Positions 7,560 to 14,654 of a stretch of 64,000 nucleotides of DNA are shown in pieces. Position 1 is the stretch's first letter; the number at the start of each line of letters is the position of its first letter. Where the stretch lies: NCBI GenBank assembly GCA_902800395.1, contig CADCEC010000011.1, positions 1 to 64,000 of the forward strand, in the 5' to 3' direction. Under the pieces are notes generated by a model. It was given only the letters and a program-made list of their open reading frames with translations, was not told the origin of the DNA and ran no database searches. Both the position numbers and the translations under genes were made by a program. The DNA is from an uncultured Bacteroidota bacterium (GTDB lineage: Bacteria; Bacteroidota; Bacteroidia; Bacteroidales; P3).

Positions 7560-8906
7560 CTAGAATTGTATCTTGGTTGTCTGGCTGCTTTCTATGACAA
7601 AGCGTTTGGTCTGGACTTTGTCGTATTTGGTGGCAGTCTGGGGGTGGAGAACGAGCTCGTACTGGCCGGGCTGCAATAACAGGCGTTCGCCGGCGGTGCT
7701 GGGGTTGAGGTCGGTGGCAAACTCCACCTGACCGTCACGTAAACGGAATATGGCACCGGTGGTGATGCCCTTGGGCTTGCTGAGGATGAGCATGCCGGGC
7801 ATGGGGACGGAGAGCTCGGTGGCGGCATTGCCGCGCACCTCGACGCCGCGCAGGGTGGTGACGGGCAGTGTCTGTACCTCCACGTCATAGCGTCCGGCGA
7901 GATACTGGCCGGTCTCGCCGACCTCCTGTGCCGCCACGCGCTCGCCACTGCCGGCACGGCGCACTATCACGTCGACCGCGGTCTGCTGCCACTGTGGACG
8001 CTGGCCGCTGTACTGCACCTTGAGGGTGCCCTCGCTGACAGTGATGTCGATATTGTTCGGCCGGTCGATGCTGAACTGCATGGCCTCACGGCGTAGCGGC
8101 GGATGGGTGAAGACGGCCATGTCGTAGGTCACCAAGGGGTCCATCAGCAGCGTGTCGGGCTTCAGCTTGCTGTCCACGCTATAGATAGTGCTGTGGCGTA
8201 TGACGCCGGTGCGGCTGTCGTAAAAGGCCACGGGATGCTCGGTTTCATAGAGCTCCCCGTCGCCGTCGAGCATCTTCAGCACCACCTTGGCTTTCTTACC
8301 GCTAAGGCGGAAGATGTCGTACATCGTCTTGGCGTATTCCTCCTCATGCGGCACCAGGAAGAGACTGCCGGCACAGTCGGCATTGCGAAAAGCGCCGCCG
8401 CCGATGCCCAGCACGAAGGTCTGCACCACCACGCCGCTGAGCTGCACCTGGCGCGCCACCTCGCATATCTCGGCGTCGCAGTCGTCCATGCCGTCGGTGA
8501 TGATAAGTATCAGGTTGCGGGCGTTGCCCGTCGCGGGAAAGTCGTTCAGGGCATCGGTGAGTGCCGTTGCCGCTGTGCAGCCGCCTTGCGGTACAAGGGT
8601 TTTGATTTTGCTCTGCAGCTGATAGATATTGTCTGTTCCAAAAGGCACCTCCAGGCGGGTGGAGAAATGCATCTTGTTCTCGTGGCCGAAGACGCGCAAA
8701 GCCACATCGACGTCGTGCTGCTTGGAGATACTGTCGAGGAACGACAGCAGCACCTGCTGCGTGACCTTGATTTTGGCATTGCTTTGCCAGTGGTCCCACA
8801 TCGTATGGGAGCAGTCGACGATGAGCAGTAAACGTGTCTTCTCCGTTGGCTGAGCCTGTACTATGCCGGTCAGCATTAACAGCATTACTATGAACAATCT
8901 GCGCAT
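7560..8906 (-). CDS. Exported VWA-domain protein
   Basis: 448 aa. A signal peptide (cleavage near VQAQ) precedes a von Willebrand factor A domain at about residues 27-200. Its MIDAS motif is VDCSHTM, a DxSxT variant of DxSxS, with a later IITDGMDDCD. The second half is beta-rich with no recognised domain. Metal-dependent ligand binding at the cell surface or periplasm is likely. The gene starts 5 bases after the M14 carboxypeptidase gene on the same strand, so the two are probably translated from one message. No transmembrane anchor is seen, unlike the BatA/BatB VWA proteins of aerotolerance operons. Confidence 0.85.
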   Translation of the reverse strand: MRRLFIVMLLMLTGIVQAQPTEKTRLLLIVDCSHTMWDHWQSNAKIKVTQQVLLSFLDSISKQHDVDVALRVFGHENKMHFSTRLEVPFGTDNIYQLQSKIKTLVPQGGCTAATALTDALNDFPATGNARNLILIITDGMDDCDAEICEVARQVQLSGVVVQTFVLGIGGGAFRNADCAGSLFLVPHEEEYAKTMYDIFRLSGKKAKVVLKMLDGDGELYETEHPVAFYDSRTGVIRHSTIYSVDSKLKPDTLLMDPLVTYDMAVFTHPPLRREAMQFSIDRPNNIDITVSEGTLKVQYSGQRPQWQQTAVDVIVRRAGSGERVAAQEVGETGQYLAGRYDVEVQTLPVTTLRGVEVRGNAATELSVPMPGMLILSKPKGITTGAIFRLRDGQVEFATDLNPSTAGERLLLQPGQYELVLHPQTATKYDKVQTKRFVIESSQTTKIQF

Positions 8907-8911
8907 CGTCG

Positions 8912-10156
8912 TTAGTGTTTAATCACTTTGGCCGTCCCCACGGCGGTACGAAGCAGGTAGAGGCCGGGTTTCAAATTGAGAATTGAGAATTGAGAATTGA
9001 AACTGGAGATTACGAGGCGACCGTAGGCGTTGTAGAGTTCGATGAGGCTGCCTTCGGGGAGACCCGTGACGGTCACTTGGTCGGTGGTGGGGTTGGGGTA
9101 GATGGCGATGTTCCCGGTCTCTGTTGAACGGAGTCCCACGTTGTCGGGCAGCGAATGAATCTCGCCAATATAGTGGATAAACGATGGCGCCAGGAAGTGC
9201 CAATATTCCGGCAGGCGGTCGCTGCTGAGGGTTTTCCGTGTAGATATCTCCATCGTGAGTTCCAGACAGTTGTAGGTGTAGTTCACATAGTCCTGCCGGC
9301 CACCGGTGATGATGTACCAGTCGCCGCCAGCGATATAGCCGCTGGAAGTTACATCGTTAAAATGGTTGCTGCCATAGGTCCGCGCGGTGTCTACAAAGCG
9401 CTGGCAGACCTCCCGCCACCAATCCGCCGCGGGGTGTGGATTCTGATTGGAAGTGAAACTGTCCCACGGGTAGTTCATCACCTCGGAACCGCCATGGAGG
9501 TTGGCACTCAGGCGGAACTGATGCGCCGCAAAGTAGTCCATCATCGCCTGGTTCTCTTGTGCCACGCTGGGTTTGGCGGGACTGAAGGGATTCGGATAGT
9601 TGCGGTTCAGGTCGACATAGTTAGCGTTGTAGCGTTGCGAGCCCTGCACCGTGTGGTTGCCGCGCCAGTAGGTGCCGTCGGGGTTGGCCAACGGGTTGAT
9701 GCTGATGCGTGTGCGGTCCATCAGCGAGGTGAGTTCGACGTTGGTGCCGTAGCTGGTGAGCAGCGTGTCTATCAGGCGCAGCATCATCACGTATCCCGTC
9801 ACCTCGTCGCCGTGGATGGTGGAGGAATAGAAAAACTCAGGACGGTAGAGGTCGGCATCGGTTGGTGGCTCTATATACATGCTCAGAATCAACCTCCCCT
9901 GCACGCTGGTGCCGATAGTGTCCACATGGCAGAGGGTCGGGTAGGTCGCCACCCAGCGGCGCATCATTTCCAGGTAGGTGTCGTAGGTGGGGTAGCGGTC
10001 CCAGTCGGCCATCTCCTCCACAGTGGTGGCCATCGTGATGGCTTTGCTGTCAAGAGTTTCAGGCTTCGGTGGGAAAGCGTCGGGACGCGGCTTCAACTGG
10101 GCGGTGGCCCCGAAGGTCGCGGACAGGAACAGGAGTATGAACAGATAACGCCTCAT
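8912..10156 (-). CDS. Secreted M14 zinc carboxypeptidase with T9SS sorting domain
   Basis: 414 aa. A signal peptide (ATFGATAQ) is followed by an M14 metallocarboxypeptidase domain. Zinc ligands are in HGDE (about 114) and ANLHGG, substrate-binding residues in NPDGTYWRGN and DLNRNYPNPF, and the catalytic Glu lies in CLELTMEIS. The last 75 residues are a type A T9SS sorting domain (AIYPNPTTDQVTVTG ... LKPGLYLLRTAVGTAKVIKH), so export by T9SS to the surface or medium is expected. A 7-nt AATTGAG repeat at 8974-9001 is translated inside the sorting domain as part of FNSQFSIL. It is flanked by UpxY (13 bases upstream) and the VWA gene (5 bases downstream). Confidence 0.93.
   Translation of the reverse strand: MRRYLFILLFLSATFGATAQLKPRPDAFPPKPETLDSKAITMATTVEEMADWDRYPTYDTYLEMMRRWVATYPTLCHVDTIGTSVQGRLILSMYIEPPTDADLYRPEFFYSSTIHGDEVTGYVMMLRLIDTLLTSYGTNVELTSLMDRTRISINPLANPDGTYWRGNHTVQGSQRYNANYVDLNRNYPNPFSPAKPSVAQENQAMMDYFAAHQFRLSANLHGGSEVMNYPWDSFTSNQNPHPAADWWREVCQRFVDTARTYGSNHFNDVTSSGYIAGGDWYIITGGRQDYVNYTYNCLELTMEISTRKTLSSDRLPEYWHFLAPSFIHYIGEIHSLPDNVGLRSTETGNIAIYPNPTTDQVTVTGLPEGSLIELYNAYGRLVISSFNSQFSILNLKPGLYLLRTAVGTAKVIKH
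8974..9001. repeat. 7-nt tandem repeat AATTGAG in a T9SS sorting domain
   Basis: Four units (the last AATTGAA) lie in the carboxypeptidase gene. A four-unit copy at 50449-50476 encodes the same FNSQFSI peptide in another T9SS protein. Confidence 0.9.
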
Positions 10157-10169
10157 GATTTTTTAATTT

Positions 10170-10721
10170 TCAATCCTCCTCTTCCCGAAAGCCTTTTTGC
10201 TGGTTGGGGTCTTCCTCGACAGGGACGAGGATGCTCTCCTCGATGGTGGTCACCAGAGCGAAGTCGAGTCCCGAGATGCTGACGCAGAAGTTACCCTCCT
10301 CGCAGTCGCTGATGAGCATGCCCTCCATGTTGATGAAAGGGCCTTCTACGATACGCACCCGGGCACCGCGCTTCAGCTGCGAGTTGTTCTTCACATGCAC
10401 CTCCGCTGCGGCATCCATCAGTTGCTTGATGGCGTTGATTTCTTTGTCGGGGATGATGGCGGGTTTCCCATGCCACGAGACGATAGTTACCACGCCGGCG
10501 GTGGCCCGCACGGGAGCCACGTCCTTGTCGCGTATCTTGGCGAAGACATAGGAATTGATGAGCGGCACTTCGACACTCTTCCAGCGGTCGCTCCACTGGC
10601 GTCGTGTGTGCTGCAGGGGTAGGTAGACTTCAAAGCCGGCGGTCTGCAGCGTCTGAGCGGTCTTCTTCTCGGCGCGCGAGTTGGTGTATAGGGCCACCCA
10701 TTGTTTTGTGTCGTTCAGCAT
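10170..10721 (-). CDS. UpxY-family transcription antiterminator (NusG-like)
   Basis: 183 aa. The NusG N-terminal domain begins with KQWVALYTNSRAEKK and includes GFEVYLPLQ, PLINSYVFAKI and a KOW-type segment (RGARVRIVEGPFINMEGML). It matches the UpxY/LoaP-like antiterminators that in Bacteroides head capsule polysaccharide operons. No polysaccharide genes and no UpxZ inhibitor gene are nearby. It sits between comEC, whose stop lies 7 bases inside its start, and the secreted carboxypeptidase. A C-terminal acidic tail (EEDPNQQKGFREEED) is present. The target operon is unknown. It might act in cis on the exported carboxypeptidase/VWA genes below. Confidence 0.88.
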   Translation of the reverse strand: MLNDTKQWVALYTNSRAEKKTAQTLQTAGFEVYLPLQHTRRQWSDRWKSVEVPLINSYVFAKIRDKDVAPVRATAGVVTIVSWHGKPAIIPDKEINAIKQLMDAAAEVHVKNNSQLKRGARVRIVEGPFINMEGMLISDCEEGNFCVSISGLDFALVTTIEESILVPVEEDPNQQKGFREEED

Positions 10722-11992
10722 AGGGGTAAATTCTTACTCTCTTTGTAACGACGAAGACCAATATTTATTGTAATCAATAATAAAAAAATAGCCGTCACTA
10801 GGAGTGCTGTTCCCAGGGGGCTGATTCCGATGTTGTTGAGGTTAGCTCCCGGCAGACGCGAGATGGCTCCCGTGAGGCGGTCACTGCATTCGAGGAGCCA
10901 CCACAACGGCGAGGCGAAGAGGGAGCAGGGGAGGAGCATGTAGAGTAGCGAGAGGGCGAGGATAATGGCGGCGAGAGGTACGATGATAATATTGGAAATG
11001 AGGAAGTAAGGCTGGAAGGTATGGAAAGTGGAGAGTGTGACGGGAAGGGTGGTCAGGGTGGCGGCGAGGCTCACCACGGCGGCTTGCCAGAAGGGGTTGT
11101 GGAATAATTGTATTGCGGGACGTGCCAGCAGGATGCCGGTGACGGCGCTGAAGGAGAGCTGCCAGCTGGTGTCGAAGAGCAGCTGCGGGTCGGCGGCCAG
11201 CATCACGATGGCGGCGAGGGCCAGCAGGTTGAGACTCTCGGTGCGGCGTCCCATCATATGACTCACCACGAAGAGGCTGAACATCAAAGCAGCACGTACT
11301 GTGGCGGGTGCCCATCCGGTGAGCAATGCGAAGCCCCACAAGGCCACCAGTTGCAGGCTTCCGCGAATGATGCGTCCGCGGCGCTCCTCACCGAGCCATA
11401 GGAGGAGCCACCCTACCATGGCGGCCAGCAAGCCCACATGTAACCCGCTGACGCAGAGCAGGTGCATGATGCCGGCATCGCGGAACTGGGAATAGAGGTC
11501 GGGCTCGAGGTCGCCACGCCAGCCGAGGGTCATCGCTTCCGCCACCCCCGCGTGGCGGTGCTCCAGAGGGCCGCGTTGCATGCGGTGCAGGGCTTTCATC
11601 CTCAATGCTTCACAGTGGGCGCGTAGCGAGGTGCTGTCGCGGCCCGTGACGAGGTAGTGGTCGGAGGTGACATAGAGCATTCCCCGCAGGGTGTCGGCAT
11701 AGCCGTGGAGTGTCAGCGTGTCGCCGTAGTGCAGGGTGGCGGCGGTGCTGTCCTTGCGGAGGTAGAGACGCAGCGTGCCGTGGGCCTCGCGGCTGTCGAC
11801 GGTGAGCACCTCGGCCTCCGCCTTCCAGCTGCGTTCGCGTGGCACGGGGCTCTCCGTGAGACGCAGGGTGAGGAACGAAGGCTGGCTGACGAGGTGCGAC
11901 CAGTGGCTCGTATCGGGCCACAGCGTCTGCCACACCCCGATTACCACCATCATCACCACCGCCACCGGTACCAAAGGAATCTTCCGCATCAT
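10715..11992 (-). CDS. comEC: ComEC/Rec2 family membrane protein, short form without MBL domain
   Basis: 425 aa. The N-terminus has a transmembrane helix and a soluble OB-like region (DUF4131 type). It is followed by the Competence domain with multiple membrane segments and the signature ICVSGLHVGLL (HLLCVSGLHVGLLAAMVG), then ALLTGWAPATVRAALM. Full-length ComEC adds a C-terminal metallo-beta-lactamase domain, which is absent here because the protein stops after the last helices. It would form the inner-membrane channel for single-stranded DNA uptake. It overlaps the UpxY start by 7 bases. A ComEA-like HHH protein lies 2 kb away (13728-14471). Confidence 0.88.
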   Translation of the reverse strand: MMRKIPLVPVAVVMMVVIGVWQTLWPDTSHWSHLVSQPSFLTLRLTESPVPRERSWKAEAEVLTVDSREAHGTLRLYLRKDSTAATLHYGDTLTLHGYADTLRGMLYVTSDHYLVTGRDSTSLRAHCEALRMKALHRMQRGPLEHRHAGVAEAMTLGWRGDLEPDLYSQFRDAGIMHLLCVSGLHVGLLAAMVGWLLLWLGEERRGRIIRGSLQLVALWGFALLTGWAPATVRAALMFSLFVVSHMMGRRTESLNLLALAAIVMLAADPQLLFDTSWQLSFSAVTGILLARPAIQLFHNPFWQAAVVSLAATLTTLPVTLSTFHTFQPYFLISNIIIVPLAAIILALSLLYMLLPCSLFASPLWWLLECSDRLTGAISRLPGANLNNIGISPLGTALLVTAIFLLLITINIGLRRYKESKNLPLC

Positions 11993-12024
11993 CGTCGTAG
12001 TCAGCCTTCCTTAACCCATAACCT

Positions 12025-12660
12025 TTATATTATCAGTTCCCCCGCCCGCACTTTAGGCACGTAGTGAATGCCTTCCTTGCGGTAGTAGGCATGACTCTCT
12101 CTTTCGCCGATGGGTGTCAGCTCGATGCGCTCGTCGCTCTTGCCGATGGCCAGCACTAGCAGGGGAGGATAGGGTAGGGCGAGGACTTCCTGAAGTTTTG
12201 TGCGATTAAAAGCGGCGATAATCAGTCCGTTGAGACCCATCTCGACGGCCTTCAGCAGCATGCTCTGGGCAGCGATGCCGAGGTCGATGTCCACCATGGG
12301 GTTTTCCTCTATAGTGGAGCAGACGACGATGAAGGCCTCGGGCTCAGTGCCGGGGAAGGGGAGGTGCAGCTCGGGAAGGGCGGCACCCATCTTCACCAGC
12401 GGCAGCACTTGGTCGGCACCGCTGTCGTGGGTTACTAGCCTGAATCTCAATACCTGCTGGTTGCGGGCTGAAGGGATGCGACTGCAGACGGCAACGATGC
12501 GCTCAAGCTCCGCCCTACTCACGCGGTAGGCTTTTTTATAGCCTCGCGTGCTGCGGTTTTTCAGCAGCAGTTCGTCGACGGTATGTCCTATTTTTTTGAC
12601 CCTAATTTTTCCACTTCCAAGGGTCTCTTCGTAGCGTTTTTCGAGATAATTGTCGGCCAT
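12025..12660 (-). CDS. Nitroreductase family protein
   Basis: 211 aa flavoenzyme-like protein. Recognisable are STRGYKK near the N-terminus, RIPSARNQQVLRF (FMN-phosphate contact region), the DIGIAAQSMLLKAVEMGLNG motif and LPPLLVLAIGKSDE near the end. This is the order in FMN-dependent nitroreductases that reduce nitro compounds or quinones with NAD(P)H. Cytosolic. It is first in the leftward run. A -7-like TATTTTTG (minus strand, 12749-12756) lies upstream, with a five-unit AAAGTTT repeat in its 5' leader. The substrate is unknown. Confidence 0.88.
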   Translation of the reverse strand: MADNYLEKRYEETLGSGKIRVKKIGHTVDELLLKNRSTRGYKKAYRVSRAELERIVAVCSRIPSARNQQVLRFRLVTHDSGADQVLPLVKMGAALPELHLPFPGTEPEAFIVVCSTIEENPMVDIDLGIAAQSMLLKAVEMGLNGLIIAAFNRTKLQEVLALPYPPLLVLAIGKSDERIELTPIGERESHAYYRKEGIHYVPKVRAGELII

Positions 12661-12669
12661 AGTGAGAAA

Positions 12670-12704
12670 AAAGTTTAAAGTTTAAAGTTTAAAGTTTAAA
12701 GTTT
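12670..12704. repeat. 7-nt tandem repeat AAAGTTT, five units, in the nitroreductase 5' leader
   Basis: Five exact units between the start codon and the putative -7 box. The same theme fills the gap at 19616-19643. Confidence 0.92.
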
Positions 12705-12774
12705 GTTATACAATATATTAGGTAGTAAAAATGATTGCTTTTCGAAGACAAAAATACGAAAATTTTTCAAATAA

Positions 12775-12806
12775 TTTTGCCAGTTTCAAAAATGTTCGTA
12801 CTTTTG
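12775..12806 (+). promoter_or_regulatory. Promoter of tRNA-Val(GAC)
   Basis: TTTTG at about 12775-12779 followed by CCAGTTT, then TACTTTTG at 12799-12806 with 19-20 bases between. Nearly the same sequence stands before the second tRNA-Val gene (14485-14515). Confidence 0.75.
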
Positions 12807-12843
12807 CACCCGATTTCGCGAGAAAATTTTGAAGAAATCTCAT

Positions 12844-12918
12844 GATCTGCTAGCTCAGTTGGTTTAGAGCGCTTGCTTGACAGGCAAGAGGTCACAAGTT
12901 CAAATCTTGTGCAGATCA
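12844..12918 (+). tRNA. tRNA-Val, anticodon GAC
   Basis: A full cloverleaf can be drawn: acceptor GATCTGC/GCAGATC, D-arm GCTC/GAGC, anticodon stem CTTGC/GCAAG with loop TTGACAG (anticodon GAC, decoding GUC/GUU), and T-arm ACAAG/CTTGT with TTCAAAT. The discriminator is A, and CCA appears encoded at 12919-12921. Confidence 0.95.
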
Positions 12919-12922
12919 CCAA

Positions 12923-12949
12923 AACCACCCGATTCGGGTGGTTTTTTTG
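12923..12949 (+). terminator. Terminator after tRNA-Val(GAC)
   Basis: ACCACCCG / CGGGTGGT stem with a 3-base loop followed by a run of seven T. Confidence 0.9.
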
Positions 12950-12955
12950 TTATTT

Positions 12956-12987
12956 TTTGGCCATGTCAAAAATAATGTGTATCTTTG
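12956..12987 (+). promoter_or_regulatory. Promoter of the structured leader and small lipoproteins
   Basis: TTTG at 12956-12959 and TATCTTTG at 12980-12987 with 20 bases between. Transcription would start near 12994, giving a leader of about 240 nt before the ATG at 13236. Confidence 0.7.
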
Positions 12988-13089
12988 CACCATGAAAACA
13001 ATAAGATAGATATTAACGAAAACACATAGAAATAGAGAGATAAACAACGAAAATTAAAAAATTTAGAAGCGTTTATGCTTTTCCAAGGT

Positions 13090-13214
13090 AAGACTGAAAT
13101 CTCGACAATTTCAAATATGCCACACAGAAAGCAGAGCGCTCATGGTTATCCGTGAGCTTTCTTGTATGTGGCATAGGTAGTCGAGAACCTCAGTCTTCAA
13201 CAGAAGTTCACGGA
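13090..13214 (+). ncRNA. Candidate structured leader RNA (possible cis-regulator)
   Basis: Three nested exact helices close one domain: AAGACTGA (13090-13097) with TCAGTCTT (13190-13197), CTCGAC (13101-13106) with GTCGAG (13180-13185), and TATGCCACA (13116-13124) with TGTGGCATA (13167-13175). An apical hairpin GCTCATGG / CCGTGAGC (13138-13145 / 13150-13157) has loop TTAT. TCACGGA (13208-13214), just outside, complements TCCGTGA of the apical hairpin (13149-13155), offering an alternative pairing. It lies between a promoter and a small lipoprotein gene. I do not recognise it as a known riboswitch class. Confidence 0.7.
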
Positions 13215-13235
13215 TTTCTTATACCCTCTCGAAAA

Positions 13236-13373
13236 ATGAAAAAGTTTATGCTCTCTATGTCGATATTAATGTTGCTTATTTCCTGCAGCAAGGAGGCGGA
13301 CGGGGGTGATGATAATAGCGCTGCTTCGGGGCAGCCTGAGGAGTTTGAACCGGGAGATACCATCGAATTATAA
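13236..13373 (+). CDS. Small lipoprotein, 45 aa
   Basis: MKKFMLSMSILMLLISC is a typical lipoprotein signal with lipobox LISC. The mature part is only about 29 residues, acidic and Gly/Ser-rich (GGDD, EEFEPGD). The frame is open further upstream to 13152, but that part runs through the structured leader, so ATG 13236 is chosen. The next small lipoprotein starts 14 bases after its stop. No family is recognised. The strong leader and separate promoter argue that it is expressed. Confidence 0.65.
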   Translation: MKKFMLSMSILMLLISCSKEADGGDDNSAASGQPEEFEPGDTIEL

Positions 13374-13387
13374 CCTACCTACACAAT

Positions 13388-13615
13388 ATGAAAAAACTAT
13401 TAATTGTCCTGCCCTTTTTCTTCTCCGCGTGCGACGATAATGTCGTTTCACGGACTGAGTACGATGTGATGTTGTCGGAGAAAAAGGAACTTGAAGGACT
13501 CAACGACTCACTCCAGTTCGAGCTGTCAAGTTTGAGGACATACGTGGAATGTTTAGAGGAAGATAATGCGGAGTTGGTTGAAGAATTGAGACGCACACCG
13601 AGTGATCAGCAATAA
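13388..13615 (+). CDS. Small coiled-coil lipoprotein, 75 aa
   Basis: The N-terminal signal MKKLLIVLPFFFSAC has lipobox FSAC. The mature protein is highly acidic with heptad-like Leu spacing (KKELEGLNDSLQFELSSLRTY and so on), so a short coiled coil on a lipid anchor is likely. It resembles the size and build of small Lpp-like outer-membrane lipoproteins, but no homology is claimed. It shares the promoter and leader of the preceding gene and ends before a strong terminator at 13652. Confidence 0.7.
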   Translation: MKKLLIVLPFFFSACDDNVVSRTEYDVMLSEKKELEGLNDSLQFELSSLRTYVECLEEDNAELVEELRRTPSDQQ

Positions 13616-13651
13616 AGGTTTTTCATAAAACCCTATTTTTTAATGTGAAGA

Positions 13652-13686
13652 GGGGCGGCCACGGGTTGGCCGCCCCAAGTTTTTTT
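13652..13686 (+). terminator. Intrinsic terminator after the small lipoprotein pair
   Basis: Perfect 10-bp stem GGGGCGGCCA / TGGCCGCCCC, 5-base loop, then AAG and seven T. Confidence 0.92.
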
Positions 13687-13727
13687 CATTTTCTTTCGTG
13701 TCAATGCAACTGCATGAGAAGAAATAA

Positions 13728-14471
13728 TTAGAATTCCAGGTAGGGGAGGAGTCGCGCGAGGAGCGTGTCGTTGCAGGAGGGGAGGGCGCGGAGGTCGTCG
13801 GGCGAGGAGAAGGTGACGCCGCGCGAGCGGAGTTTCACCAGGTCGCGGGCGAAATAGTAATCCATATAGGGGTGTTTTATCAGCTGTTTCAGTGTCAGGG
13901 TGTTGACGTTGATTTTCCGCACGTTGCTGGCGTCGAGCTGCAGGTGTGGTCGGATGTGGTCGAGCAACTCGGGCGTGAAGCCGTAGACCTCCAGGAGCTG
14001 GTCGGTGGAGATGAAACCGCCCAGCCGCTCGCGGTAGCGGACGATACGGCGGGCATAGGCAGGGCCGATGCCGTGGAGCAGTTGCAGGGTGGTGCTGTCG
14101 GCACTGTTAAGCTCCACCACGAGGGCTTTCCGCGTGGGGGCCGGCGGCGTGGTGGTGTAGAAATTGTCGGAGAGGGGTTGGGAGGACTCACTGCGTCGTT
14201 CGCGGTTCTGTGAAGGATATGTTTTTTTGTTTCTTGATGTGTAATTGGCTGTCTTATAGTTTCTTCTTTGTTTACGTCTCGATTGGTAGACGGAATCCTC
14301 CTTTTTCTGTAAATCGGCGATGTTTTTTCTCTCTTTTTCTACCTGCTGAGGGGTGTTGCGATGCTGTGGGAAGAAAAAAAATGCAGCTGCGAGAATAATA
14401 AGTAATATTACTGCAAACCAGATTGTTCCGCTGATTTGCGACCATAGGAGCCAGTGTTTTTTCTTTGCCAT
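13728..14471 (-). CDS. Helix-hairpin-helix (ComEA-like) membrane-anchored protein
   Basis: 247 aa from ATG 14471. The frame stays open to 14534, but that part would run through the tRNA promoter. One transmembrane helix (about residues 11-33) follows a short basic N-terminus, then comes a basic, disordered linker. Residues about 120-247 hold repeated helix-hairpin-helix motifs: ELNSADSTTLQLLHGIGPAYARRIVRYRE, then KINVNTLTLKQLIKHPYMD and VTFSSPDDLRALP. This is a ComEA-type DNA-binding architecture on the outer face of the inner membrane. DNA uptake together with the ComEC gene 2 kb away is plausible but not shown. Confidence 0.85.
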   Translation of the reverse strand: MAKKKHWLLWSQISGTIWFAVILLIILAAAFFFFPQHRNTPQQVEKERKNIADLQKKEDSVYQSRRKQRRNYKTANYTSRNKKTYPSQNRERRSESSQPLSDNFYTTTPPAPTRKALVVELNSADSTTLQLLHGIGPAYARRIVRYRERLGGFISTDQLLEVYGFTPELLDHIRPHLQLDASNVRKINVNTLTLKQLIKHPYMDYYFARDLVKLRSRGVTFSSPDDLRALPSCNDTLLARLLPYLEF

Positions 14472-14484
14472 CGAGAAGAAAAAT

Positions 14485-14515
14485 TTTGTCAGTTCAAAAA
14501 AACTATGTACTTTTG
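14485..14515 (+). promoter_or_regulatory. Promoter of tRNA-Val(CAC)
   Basis: TTTTG at 14485-14489 (followed by TCAGTTC) and TACTTTTG at 14508-14515. It is very similar to the promoter of the first tRNA-Val gene. Confidence 0.75.
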
Positions 14516-14537
14516 CACCCGCTTTTAGCGACAAAGA

Positions 14538-14612
14538 GGTCTGTTAGCTCAGTTGGTTCAGAGCGCTTCCTTCACACGGAAGAGGTCGAGAGTTCGAATC
14601 TCCCACAGACCA
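14538..14612 (+). tRNA. tRNA-Val, anticodon CAC
   Basis: Acceptor GGTCTGT/ACAGACC, D-arm GCTC/GAGC, anticodon stem CTTCC/GGAAG with loop TTCACAC (anticodon CAC, decoding GUG), and TTCGAAT T-loop. The T stem GAGAG/CTCCC has one A-C mismatch. The discriminator is A, and CCA is not encoded (CCC follows). Confidence 0.93.
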
Positions 14613-14615
14613 CCC

Positions 14616-14648
14616 AGAAGCCCCGATGAAGGGGCTTCTTTGATTTTA
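14616..14648 (+). terminator. Terminator after tRNA-Val(CAC)
   Basis: AGAAGCCCC / GGGGCTTCT stem, 6-base loop, then TTGATTTT. It also lies just behind the leftward symporter gene. Confidence 0.88.
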
Positions 14649-14654
14649 ATTCTG

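Noticed and set aside
13152-13235. Upstream extension of the 45-aa lipoprotein frame
   Set aside because: It runs through the structured leader, and the lipoprotein signal begins at 13236.
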